64,000 nucleotides of DNA from positions 4,083,001 to 4,147,000 of the forward strand of contig NC_091108.1 in the NCBI RefSeq assembly GCF_024713975.1. The letters run 5' to 3'. Under the pieces are notes generated by a model that saw nothing but the letters and a program-made list of their open reading frames with translations, ran no database searches and was not told the origin of the DNA. Made by a program: the position numbers and the translations under genes. This document shows positions 14,401 to 25,200 of the stretch, in pieces. Origin of the DNA: Paralichthys olivaceus (taxonomy: Eukaryota; Chordata; Actinopteri; Pleuronectiformes; Paralichthyidae). The stretch's first letter is position 1. Each line of letters begins with the position of its first letter.

Positions 14401-16594
14401 GCTTTTACAGTGATACTTTATGGCAATTAATTTCACGTCTTGTTTGATGAATTGGTGAACATCTTACCTTAAACAATCGTAAAATTCGTGCAAAACAAAT
14501 CATTAATGCTGCTTCTGCTGACACTCACACAAAGAATCAGGCTCATGATGTCATAAAACCTGTTTAATCGTGGCAGTGACTGTAACATTTATGTTCCTGG
14601 AGAGAAACAGCTTCAGTGTGTTTTTATCTGCTTTATCTTCTGAGTAAGAAGCAGGTGGGGTCTGGTTATATCTGTAATATAAAAAAACACAAGTCTCCCC
14701 TCTGGCCCTTACTGAACAAACTCAAATAACAAACACAGATTGCCACTAACCTCATTATTCAAATTCATGTAAAGCTGCTAAATAACTGGTCAACACAAGT
14801 GATATTTGAAGTGGAAAACAAGAAGCCTGAAAACAACTGTCGGTGGTAATCTCAACACCCTTTGTCTGCAGAAACAGTAATGATTGTTAATTTGTTGATG
14901 AGGTTTACAGTTAATTAAATTTGCTTTAGAAGTTAGTTTTAGTGCATAATGATATTTGAAATACAAATCTATGCAAAAAATACTGTGTCCCATTTTCTAA
15001 GCATAGAAGTGGAGCTTCTTCTGATTTTAGCTGACCCAGTTTTACCTTATAACCCCACACTTGTCCCTCTTATCTGCTCAATACTTAAGTTCATAGCTTG
15101 AACAGCAGTGGCCCTAATTCCCATGTATTAATGCATCTGCTCTGATCCAACCCCAGTCGTTCTCACTGCACAGTCAAGAGATTAAAATGTTTCCCTCCCC
15201 TCAGGGCCTCCAGAGCACTAATTAAGCATGGCCTTTATTCTTACAAGATTTAAAGATGGCTGCCACTGGAAAAACACAAAAGGTAGTTGGCAGGCTGCAC
15301 AGATAGGTATCTCAGATATGGCACCAGATATCATATTCGCTGTGATATCATTTTAAAATGAGCCTGCTAATAATAAATGTCTTTAGCAGCATGTTCTGTA
15401 TCTGATACCTGGCTCATATCTTGGTGAAGAGCTCCGCTTCTGAGAAGGTTTGCACTTAAACAGGCTCTTTTTCAACAACACTTTGAGTATTTGTGCAGAT
15501 GCTAATAAGAAGAGCAAATTACACGTTTGCTTTTTGTCTCCTTCACTTCGTCCAACCCGACTTGGCTGCAGGAAAAGCCTTAGTCAACGCTGAGAACACT
15601 GGAGGCTGAGTAAAGCTTTAGAGCAGTCAGTAGGGGCAGATACTGTAACCATGGAACTGACAGAATGGGTGTATCTCCCCCACTTCCCAGAGGAATGGCA
15701 ATTAATAATGGATGATCCACTGCTGAAACGGCACTGAATGTGGAGATGTAGGGACACAGAGTTGCCTTGATGGTTTTTAACAATGCATGTCCTTAAAAAG
15801 CTAAAAGATGCACGTGCAGGCTTTTTAATCATGGAGAGAAAACTTCAAAAATAAAGCGGCGCTGGAGGCAGTTTTATTTCAGGGCAAAGCTCCAGGGACA
15901 CAAAGTGAGTCCTGTCCTTGACTCACATCTGTGCCTCATCTGCTTCTCTTCTTACACCTCCTCTCTTTTACATCGTTCTTCTGTTTTTAAATTCAGTATC
16001 ACAATCAAGATTTCCTCCCTTTCAGTCCCATTCCGTCCACTCTTTTCTATAAATGATTTATCAGTTTCCTGCTGAAAGGAAATGAGTAAGTTCTTCAATC
16101 CCCTACCTGCGAGTGGACAGTACTGTGGTCAGTGTGAGATTCTCCACATCCTACATACGCACAGCCATTCTAGAGGAAAAGTTTGGAGAAACCAAGATGT
16201 TAAGAATTACAATTCCTGTGTTAGTGAGCAGTATTTCAAACTGTCTTACCTTTATCTTTATCTTAACTTTATCTTACCTCCAAACATGCCCACAAATTTG
16301 GTCCTCCAACTTTACAGTCTTGGCACTGGCCCTAGAAAAGAGAGAGGACACTCAGGTAAGAGTCACGTCTTTTTGAAATTAAAATCAGCGAGACAGCACC
16401 AAACTTCAAATGCAGACAGGAAACCAAAGCATATCTGTGTCAAATTCAGACTTGGTGAAGTTATATTAAAAAAGCGACTGTTAAAAGACAGGGTGGACAG
16501 GGTCACTCACATGGGATTTCTGAATCAGTTCCTCCTTGGTGATTTCCCCCACACAGTCCAGGTGGGGGCAGTCACAGCTAGACATCAGCGGCAT
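2464..16594 (-). CDS. usp33: Ubiquitin carboxyl-terminal hydrolase 33
   Basis: Deubiquitinase with a ZnF-UBP domain, a papain-like USP core and two DUSP domains. In mammals it acts on VHL-linked, receptor and centrosomal substrates. Coding exons: 16594-16511, 16331-16278, 16169-16107, 13473-13324, 13002-12894, 11127-11058, 9828-9715, 9471-9393, 8348-7907, 7785-7645, 7503-7388, 7214-7042, 6931-6861, 6779-6746, 6652-6607, 6503-6323, 6158-6032, 5870-5701, 4535-4454, 4303-4195, 3624-3522, 2878-2810, 2621-2464. The phases join to 914 codons plus TAA (human about 942). The zinc finger (residues 9-87) keeps CPHLD, CQDC, CGES and WCYAC. The catalytic Cys165 lies in [10 protein letters not shown] and His645 in SGHYIAYC. 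An acidic insert (exon 8348-7907) splits the core, and the DUSP domains follow from about residue 690. The C-terminus [11 protein letters not shown] is conserved. The start is the first ATG after a CTCTCTCTCAG acceptor. The human microexon encoding FVVSCVPS was not found between 6932 and 7041. Without it the reading frame passes from K straight to SWFWGP. Confidence 0.96.
7019..7040. repeat. (CA)n microsatellite abutting a USP33 splice donor
   Basis: About 11 CA units on the plus strand. Read on the USP33 strand, the intron after the exon ending at 7042 begins directly with this GT repeat, so the donor GT is the repeat's first unit. Confidence 0.9.
9829..16106. other. Large USP33 introns
   Basis: The longer introns here (9829-11057, 11128-12893, 13474-16106) hold AT-rich DNA, poly-T and poly-A runs (for example 11503-11520) and no recognisable extra exon, RNA gene or intact mobile element on either strand. 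Exons 13473-13324, 13002-12894 and 11127-11058 interrupt the interval. Confidence 0.5.
9930..9960. repeat. (TA)n microsatellite
   Basis: An interrupted TA dinucleotide run in the USP33 intron between the exons at 11127-11058 and 9828-9715. Confidence 0.85.
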
Positions 16595-16609
16595 GGCTCA
16601 CCCACAAGT

Positions 16610-19600
16610 CTGAGAGAGAGGAAGTGGGAGAGAAAGAGACAAAATGAGACAAAAAACAGGCAGCTTGCGTTTAAGGTCAGGTGACTTCTTGTTATAAGAA
16701 ATGTTATCAGCCCAGCATCAGATACTTGATACGATGATAGGAGACACTACACATCCAAGGAACAGCACAGAGGACAAGAAGAACAGCCGGCTGTAACTCG
16801 AGTCACCGCCACACAACATGTTTTTCCATGCCTGCACGACTAACAAATTCCTCTTATTATCTGCCCCTGATACACCAAGCAGCGCATCACGGCCACAGCT
16901 GTCAACAACTTGTGGCTCCAGCATCGTATGAATAGTTGGGTCATTAAAGTTTTTAGTGACACGGCAGCAAAATCAAGCCAACGCAAATGATTCAATACAG
17001 AACAAATATTCTGTAAACAAAGCCTGAGTGAATAAAACATGCTTATTCACAAAAATATAATTGCGGATCTAGAAAAGTCATATGACAATGAATGTATTTC
17101 GCAAGAAATATATAAATAAATTAAAACAATGGCTAGTAATGCAGATTTTCTTCATTTTCGTGGTCAAATGAGGACATTTAATCAGCAGAAAATGCTGCAG
17201 AGTCCAGGCAGCGAGAAAACAAACTGTGTTCATCCTCTGCTACTGATACAGTCACTAGAGATGTTGAGGAACTAAACACAAATTCAGGATATTAATATGA
17301 CAATTAGCTCCATCTTGTAGTCCCACTTAAAATAAAGAAGAATTGTTCCGTTTGGTCCACAAAAGCCTGTTTCTCTGGAGCAGCAGCCTACACAGGTATA
17401 ACACTATTCACTTTCCCACAAGTCAGTTTTTATACCACTATGATCTTTTACCTTAGGAATAAGGATTATGTACACAAAACTTAAAACAGATGTATTTCTA
17501 GTCATGGCTAGTAGTCTTAGGGATGATGAAATTCATACATCTACCTTAAATGGCTGTTACTTTTAATTATTTATCAAATATGGTAATAGATTAAATATTA
17601 CAGCTCAAATGGTTGCTTCCAAAATTTCCCTAATACTCAAATACCTAATAATTCAAGAAAAGACTTCATCAGATTACCTTAAATTCTGTAAGACTGACAT
17701 TGTCTCCTTTGGTACAAAGCCCTGTTGTACTTTTCAGCGTGTATGAAAAGAGGAAGCTGGGTAGCCCTGTACATTAGTCTTACAGTCAACCAATGGTGCT
17801 TTCTATAATCAGGCTTCTTGAGAAGGCTGCGGTCCCATCTCTTCCACTACAGGAGCAAGGCTCACGTGGTGCCTCAGTTAGCCCTGAGGGGAGCAGGGGA
17901 TTTACTTGCAGAGTGACAGAGGATGTTGTGAATTAATTGCAGGAGTCAGTTAATAATTCACTCTTTATTGATAGTATCCTAAACGAGTAATAACCCTCAT
18001 TGATCTTAACGACCACTGTCTTTCCCTGGCTAAACTATCTGCAGACCTTAAACTTGAGATAACAAAGCGCCTGCTGACGAAAAAAGAACTACATCATTGA
18101 ATGTAAAACCGCTTCGCCCACAGTGGACACACCATGTGTGGCTCTGGCTGGAGGTCGCACAACGACATTCAGGCTTTCAACCATGTGTTCAGGTGTCTGC
18201 GCCATGATGACAGCAGCTCACAGCTCTGTACTGTGATTCAGCACATTTAAACCACGCCAACATCGTAAATACCACTTGGCCTGGGTGTTGCCACATACCA
18301 GCCTACTTTAGACCACGGGGCTGGCTTGACAGGACACATATGAGACAGCTGACTACAGAAAACACACAAAGAGATCACATATTTTTACGTTTGTGGTTGA
18401 TAATTAGATAGTTTGTGATCATTTTAATTTAATTCAAGGGTCCATTCATTATATCTGTTTGCAGAGAAAAAGCACTGAACGGAGCTGCAATATTTAGTCG
18501 GTCAATCAATTGAAATAAAATTAGCTTGCAACAATAATATTATATTATAACTACATATTTGATGATGACACGTTACGAACATGCTGCATTTCGTGTTCTT
18601 ACATTGAAGTAAATTTAATATTTTGAGATTTGTGATGTTGGTTGAGCTAAACAAGAAGTTGCGCTTCAGGATATTTTGATGGTTGTTTCTCAATTGTCTG
18701 CTGCTGTTTCATGAACAATTAATCAAGTAAAGATGAAAAGGCATACATATCATCCATCCACAACCTAACAACAGATCTACTGGGAGATCATCATCAACCC
18801 AGGAAGAAGTCAATCCTCAGTCAAGTTCATGTTCAGCCTTGCACAAGTTGCACACGTGTTTAATAATCAAACCATCTTATCAGACTGGAATCGAACTCTA
18901 CACAAAGTAAACAAACCCACCGAGTCTCGTAGGATCACATGCAGGTTGAACCAGGCTGCTGTCGTGGTGGAGGCATCTGTTCAAAAAGTCAACAAACTCA
19001 CTGTGAGCCTCAGCAAACGATTACTACGATCACAGCCAAGTACTACGCACCAGGAAAATCTGATTAGCCGGTGGTTTCACTGTCAAGCCTCCAGCGACGA
19101 CGCAAAGAAAACAAGACCCGAGTGTTTCATCCTCACAAACCATCCTCGACCTTTCACTGTCCCCACAACCCACACGATGACTCTGAATTATGATTGCAAC
19201 AACAACAATGAGGAAGATTTGAATCTGCACAAAGAGGTACAGTCCGTCAGGGTGGGGCAGAGCAGCCACTGTTCATGAGGCCGATATGATGCCATGTTGG
19301 TCCGTGTCAGAGTTGAACCCAGCAGCTGAAACACTGAGAGATATAAACACAGAAATAAACATGACACAGTGTCAGCCCAGGTGTCTTTGTAGCCTCGATT
19401 AGCAAGAAGCCCATTAGCCGTTATGTTTAAAACGCAACGTTACCTTGCAGTCGAGGCTCAAATGTGACGTGTTCGAGAGAAACACAAATATCCCACCCGG
19501 GTTCAAAGATAAGTATCCGGTGTATCCAGAGGTGCAGGAGCCGGGGTGGGATCCAGATGTGCGGCTTTGGCCTCCACTGCTCAGACCGAGCTGTCAAAAC

Positions 19601-19932
19601 CAGGCGAGGCGCTGACAGCGTCACGGTCCGACTAGCAACCTTTAGCTGCTAGCGTTAGCTCGCTGGCGTGACCGGTCATGTAACGGGTCTCTGGTTCCGC
19701 TCGCAGGCTACAACACCGCTAACAGCCCCCGGGGGATCACGGTGCAGGGGCTCGGCTTCACGAGGACGCCGCCGGGGGGGAGAAATAACTCGCCAGCGAT
19801 AACCATCTCGCCAGCGACCATGCTAGCTCATGCTAACCAGCTAACTGTGCGCTACACGAACGCCCCGTCGCTCCCACTGCGACTGCAGCGCTTAGCTGGC
19901 GTGGACAACATCACGACACCCTCGCGTCTTAC
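16610..19932 (-). other. USP33 intron 1 (5'UTR intron)
   Basis: It separates the first coding exon (acceptor at 16610-16612) from the putative 5'UTR exon whose donor CAG|GTAAGAC ends at 19933. An alternative 5'UTR donor (CAAG|GTAACG) lies near 19442-19446. A 149-codon frame on the plus strand (18829-19278) resembles no family I recognise and is probably chance. Confidence 0.45.
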
Positions 19933-20090
19933 CTGGAGGACGGAGAGACACGGAGGCTGCTCGCGTGGTTCTAGTGGAGCTCGGGGACAAGGAGGCGGAT
20001 TCAGGCCGAGCTCGGAGACATTTCTATGGGAGGAATCCTTCACTTTACCGATCACCGTCGCTCAGCGTGGTTGCTAACGTTACAACTGTC
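19640..20090 (-). promoter_or_regulatory. USP33 CpG promoter and 5'UTR exon
   Basis: CpG- and GC-rich block with several GTTAGC/GCTAAC elements (for example 19652-19662 and 19820-19845). It contains the minus-strand donor CAG|GTAAGAC at 19933, which fits a 5'UTR exon ending there. Transcription would start near 20050-20090, where composition drops abruptly to AT-rich. Confidence 0.6.
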
Positions 20091-20759
20091 TCCGCCCCTT
20101 TCCGGTGTAAACCCTTACTGTGTAATCTCAAATTCATTTTAAATCCCTTTATACTTATATATAATAATGATTATATAGTATATCACAATGAGCTCAGTTA
20201 TACACAATCAGTGATTAGATATTAATTACGTTACAACAAATGCGTAGTAAATGTGTATCATAGCAATGGGACTAATATGAAATAAGCCACATTAGTCTCT
20301 TTAGAATATTATTAAACGCAATCTGCGTATTTATACTTATTCATGAATACAACTTCTCTATGCTTTTATATTACATTTTTATTGTATTGTTTATTTATTA
20401 TTCTTTCTTGCTGTTACTTGTGTTTTGACATCCTCTATGTGCCTGGGAATTGTCCTCTGGGGACAAATAAAGTTGAATATGATATATGACATTTGATAAA
20501 TGATATATGATGTGATATTGTTTTAATTCTTTTACTGCACATTGTATGGAGTCTATTGATAAATAAAAGATATTAGGGGGGACTTTAACTCTCCAACCAT
20601 TAATCTGAGGGATTGCTCTCAGCCCCACTTTACTTTTAGTGCCCAAAACATTTGCACAGTGGTCCTGGGATGACTAACTTAATGTACATGAACCTTAAGA
20701 ATGTAGATTATATTACATAACATATTGTTATTATAAGATAATAACGTGTTATATGTGTA
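20091..20759. other. AT-rich spacer between the USP33 and MIGA1 promoters
   Basis: About 670 bp of AT-rich sequence separates two CpG promoters that face away from each other. It contains a retroelement 3'-tail-like piece (separate entry) and no gene. Confidence 0.6.
20430..20485 (+). repeat. Retroelement 3'-tail-like fragment
   Basis: The pattern TGGGAATTGTCCTCTGGGG, then ACAAATAAAGTT, then a short (ATATG)-type run, matches the common fish non-LTR/SINE tail in which a CCCTCTGGGG hairpin-like segment precedes AATAAAGTT and simple repeats. The element body is not recognisable, so this is a 5'-truncated or decayed copy. The family name is not certain. Confidence 0.5.
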
Positions 20760-20962
20760 ATATTTGAGACAGCCATGAGGGGGCGCAGCAACTCCGCTGA
20801 TTCAACCACGCGCGTGCTTTTATTTTGAAATTCAAGCTAGACGGTACGCGTGCTGCGGCCGGAGTCCTTCACTCTGCCGCCGCCGAGGTCAGCTGGAGGA
20901 GCCGGCGAGCCACCGGCGAACACCGGAGCTCACACCCCCGGAGGAAACCTCCAGACTCCCCG
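20760..20962 (+). promoter_or_regulatory. MIGA1 CpG promoter and 5'UTR exon
   Basis: GC-rich segment that begins abruptly after AT-rich DNA and ends at a plus-strand donor (CCCCG|GTGAGG, exon end 20962). Reading frames across it do not resemble mitoguardin, and the family-matching start codon lies in the next exon, so I read this as a 5'UTR exon. GTTAGC elements continue just downstream (21040-21090). Confidence 0.55.
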
Positions 20963-21285
20963 GTGAGGACATCGATGCTGTCCGATCGACACGTTCAGAT
21001 AAAAGTCAGAGTCTCTCTCAGTTTCATTCAGGACGAATAACGCTGCTAGCTGTTATTAGCCTCGTTAGCTAAGTTGGCTATTAGCTGCCAGTTGAGTTGA
21101 GAGCTGTTTGATTTCATGATGAGGGGCTTTGATCTTTCACTGTTTCTGCCCCTGATCTTTTATTTTACTCTGTAAACGCGTCGTGAAGTCATTGAGACTC
21201 ATTCATTTAATGGAGAATATATTCGGAGTTATGTTAATGAATTACATTTATGAGTGAATTCAGTTATTTCAGTCAGAATAATGTT

Positions 21286-21345
21286 CACAAGATAAGATAA
21301 GATAAAACTTTATTGATCCACACACTGGGGTTGTTACATCAGCAG
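21286..21345 (-). repeat. Retroelement 3'-tail-like fragment, inverted
   Basis: The plus strand shows AAGATAAGATAAGATAAAAC then TTTATTGATCC and a CACTGGGG segment. Read on the minus strand this is the same CCCAGTG...GGATCAATAAAG...(TTATC)n tail seen at 20430-20485 in the opposite direction. It lies in the first MIGA1 intron. Confidence 0.5.
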
Positions 21346-22211
21346 GTCAGAATGAGGTAGACAAGAGAATACAGATATTATAAAGTGAATAAAGACTGCT
21401 GAGTATGTTCATTATATACACATTTCACTGTAGTGACAGTATTTTTGTTGCAATGAGTTTTAAACAGATTTCTAGCTTTAATTCAGACTTTAAGAGATGT
21501 AGACATTTAGTAAGGTATAAATATCGTATCCCATCCTATGTCATTTAATCTGTGCTTCTACAAATCCCAACGCAAACTATTCCTTCTGACATATCATAAT
21601 ATCATTCATGTTTACTAAATCCAATCAGGGAAATGGAAACACGTTAGTATTTGAGGAGACTCACTGTAAAGTGACTTGATGAACAACACGAAATGTAAAA
21701 GTTGTGTCAGATTGGGATAAACCACCATGTGACGATGAGGCACATGAGCGTCCGGTGCAAACTTAATTGGATGTTGCATCCGACCGTGTCAGGTGGACAC
21801 GCAGCAGCTTAGAAGGTGCAGAGAGGAGTAAACAATGTTGTACATGCAGAAAGAAAAAGCCTGCGATTTTCTTGTGTCCCCAGACGGCCACATTCTTGAT
21901 GTTTGAAATACCTGTGGTGGGCGTGCTGACGGTCCTGTAGCTCAGTGAACGACTCACACGTCCCCACAGGAATTTCACATTTTATGTCCTGTTTTTGTGC
22001 GATATATAAAGTATGTGGTGGATAAGCCTCGCTGCACGGTGCCACTTGCACACACTGTATGTCAGAGGCTTTATGTAATAATGTGATTATATCCCCTCCT
22101 GAATCTCCAAGGTTAAACCCTTGCATGCAACTCACTCCTGTCATCCTCTTCAGCTCCAGCAGGATGGTGAAGTGAATGACAGACTTGCCAAGACATGGAT
22201 AGACCGCCACA

Positions 22212-25200
22212 ATGACACATGAGACCCTCACATGCTCCCAGCTGTCCGTCAAGGCCGCTGCCCTGCGCATGGTTAACCTGCCGATGTCCGTTTGCAGCTC
22301 CCTGGCACAGGTTGGTTCTGTGTGTGGTTGAAAGTGGCAGGTGTTCCTGAGCAGTTTTCTCTGGTGTCTGCCTCTGGGTCATGAGAGGGGAGGTTGTTGA
22401 GGGGGACAGTTAGATACAGCTAAAGATTTGCAGAATCACACTCTCATTACGTAGTGGAAACTTTACTATATTATATTATATATATATTATATATTAACTA
22501 TATTTTGACCTTCTGACAATAGTGAATGATCATTATTAACAGATCAACACTGTCTCCATCACGGCCGATGTTTTCGTGACCTCACAAAACATTTACTGAA
22601 TAGACTTTGGTCATTTGCATTGTTGGAGTAAAGAACCTTTTCCATACAAATGGAAATCTATGCAGTTTGTTTAGGATGTAGCACGCACACAAATCAAAAT
22701 CAAATTTAAAAACTGAAAAGTAAAATTACACTTTGAAAGTATGCAAACAAAGTAAAAGTACATTGAACAGCTCATGTGTTAATGTAACATAATTTCATAT
22801 TTTCAGGTAAAATCATCATTTTTTTGCTGGTTTCGTGTCTGTCAGGATGGTAACTGGTATTTTCCCTTGAGTGACCTCTGTGTCATTGTGTTTATGAGTC
22901 GTACGTGACAAGAGTGTGTACGTGTGTGTGTGTGTGCCCAGTGTCAGGTAGCGGATCTGATGTCATTAAGAATGTGGTAGGAGCATGTCTGCTGTTTGTG
23001 TGTGTGTTTGTGTGGTCGCAGAAACCCTGCAGGCCTGAAGCATCATGTAATCACTGCTTTCTATTCAGTGGCTGAATATAAGTCAATATTATGTTTGTTG
23101 TCACAGCTCCAAGCTGAGTGTTTATGTAATCTTCATTTGTTGGGAGCGTTCAGCAGCGGTGTCTGTGGATAATCTCCTCGTCAGTGTTTCTATGTATAGT
23201 CGAACAGGGGCTCTGCACGCTATCTGAAACCAAAATCTACATGACAGGCTGGACGCTGATTCTCAGAACTCACCAGTGTCATTTATATTTTGAGTTCCTT
23301 CTTCAGTTAAACTCTGCACTTAATGTATTTTCATCCATAATATCTTTCCCCAGCTTGTGCTGTTTGGTCATCAATGTTTGAATCTCCATTTTTAACATTT
23401 CATGTTTATCTACCGTTCAGGAGGATTCCTTTTTAAAATGCATAAATGTCTTAACTTCTACTTCTTCCTCCAGGTGAGTGTCAGCACAGGAACTAAGAAG
23501 CTGGTGGCAGCCACTGCATTTGGTGCCTTCTCACTCCTCTTCCTCGCACGACGCTTCCAGAGGAGGAAGGGTAGAAAGAAGGCTCTCTCGCCTGAGTGGG
23601 AGCGAGCTGGGTTTGAGTTCTTCTCCCCAGCGTTGGCAGAGAACGGTAAGACTTCCTGACACTGGTCTTTTTTTCTACCTTCAACGAATGACTGGGTTTA
23701 AAGATGAACCACGTGTCAACACTTTCTCAGTCTGTAGTGATCGTAAACAGACATCATGTACTGTGGGATTTTGTTCATGAGATAGTTCAGAGTTACATTC
23801 ATTTTTGGGAATTTCCCCACTTCTGTCAGACAGAAGTTATAAATCTTCAGCTCGGATCTTTTATGTTTTTGCGTTAGAACATCTTGCCTCACTTGTTGTG
23901 TCCATGGGATCAAATAGTAAAACCATGATCGTGTATGCTTTCAGAAACTGAGTGAAACGAGACAACTAAACTTATTAAGGGGGAGGCTTATTCCAAGCTT
24001 TGTCTGAAGGGACGCCCACACTCTTTGACTTTTAAAACTCCTGGTTCAATTCATTTAATCTCCCGTAGGAAGATTTATTACCGATTAGACATTTAGGATT
24101 AGATTGAATCACGAGCCAGTGACCAGCGTAAGTAATTCTTTGGAACGTAATAGATTCTGGAGCGTTGATGACTTCAAGTTCACACAGCCAGTTCAGTTTT
24201 TGTAGTTTCTCGAATTTTTCTCGTCTTGTATTATGATTATCTTTATAATTATCTGATGCAACAAACCGGTCTGGGTTTAACAACATGAGTGTGCAGGTAA
24301 ATTATTAAAACAAGTTGCAAGTGATTTAAATCAGTTGTTGTATTGAATCAAATCAGCAGACATGGCTCATCCATTGTGTCATCCTGCTACATGATCATTG
24401 TATTCTGATCTTTCTCTTAAACATTATCAGTAAACCCTATCGTCTTTATCTATCCAGATAACACCAGTCAGAACATCACCCTCTCCCTCAACTCCAAGAA
24501 TGGCTACTCCTCTGGTCTGGTCCTCACCACAGGAGATTACCGGAAGCTGTCCGGGTCTCTGCTCAGTTTGGCCTCGGTGAGACAAAAGCACAGGTTTATT
24601 ATGAAGCACTTGTTTAAAGATTTATATTTGAGATCATAGCCCAAGAACATAATTACACATAAATACTACATCACATGAAATACTGCTCCCGGTGCCTGCA
24701 AGCGAAATATGGTGGTTTGTTGTCTTTACAGGTAAAAAGCATGAACTCGTCGAGCAGCAGCACCTGTGCAAACGAATCCATCTGCTGGGACAGAGTGGGG
24801 GAAGCTGACATCTGCAGTGTCGTCAACTTACCAGTCACCACACCTGAAAACCTGTACCTTATGGGTAAAAACACACACGCACCACATTGCCTCTAATAAA
24901 TGTGTTGAAACGATGGAACTATCTGGCCCCTCTGTTGTAATGATCAGTGTTTCATTGTGAGATGTGTTGTGTTTGCAGGTATGGATCTGTTTGAAGAGGC
25001 TCTGGGGCGGTGGGAGGAAGCGTTGACATTCAGGACCAGGCAGGCCGAGGACGACGAGAGTTGCGCTTCGGTGAAAACGGGGGCTGGAGACGCCATCGCT
25101 GAGCAGGGCATGGAGGTGAACACACAGAAACATGATTAAACAAGTCGGCGTAATGAGTCAAGACCCACTCGAATGTCCTGCGTATATACTCTGTTGTTTT

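Noticed and set aside
16082-16684. 200-codon open frame on the plus strand
   Set aside because: It is antisense to USP33 coding exons 1-3 (16594-16107), which match the zinc-finger region with correct splice sites. The plus frame resembles no family.
18829-19278. 149-codon open frame on the plus strand in USP33 intron 1
   Set aside because: Low-complexity composition with no recognisable domain. No promoter or poly(A) signal fits it. Kept only as a note in the intron entry.
21809-22270. 153-codon open frame on the minus strand
   Set aside because: It overlaps the first MIGA1 coding exon in antisense and has no similarity to known proteins.
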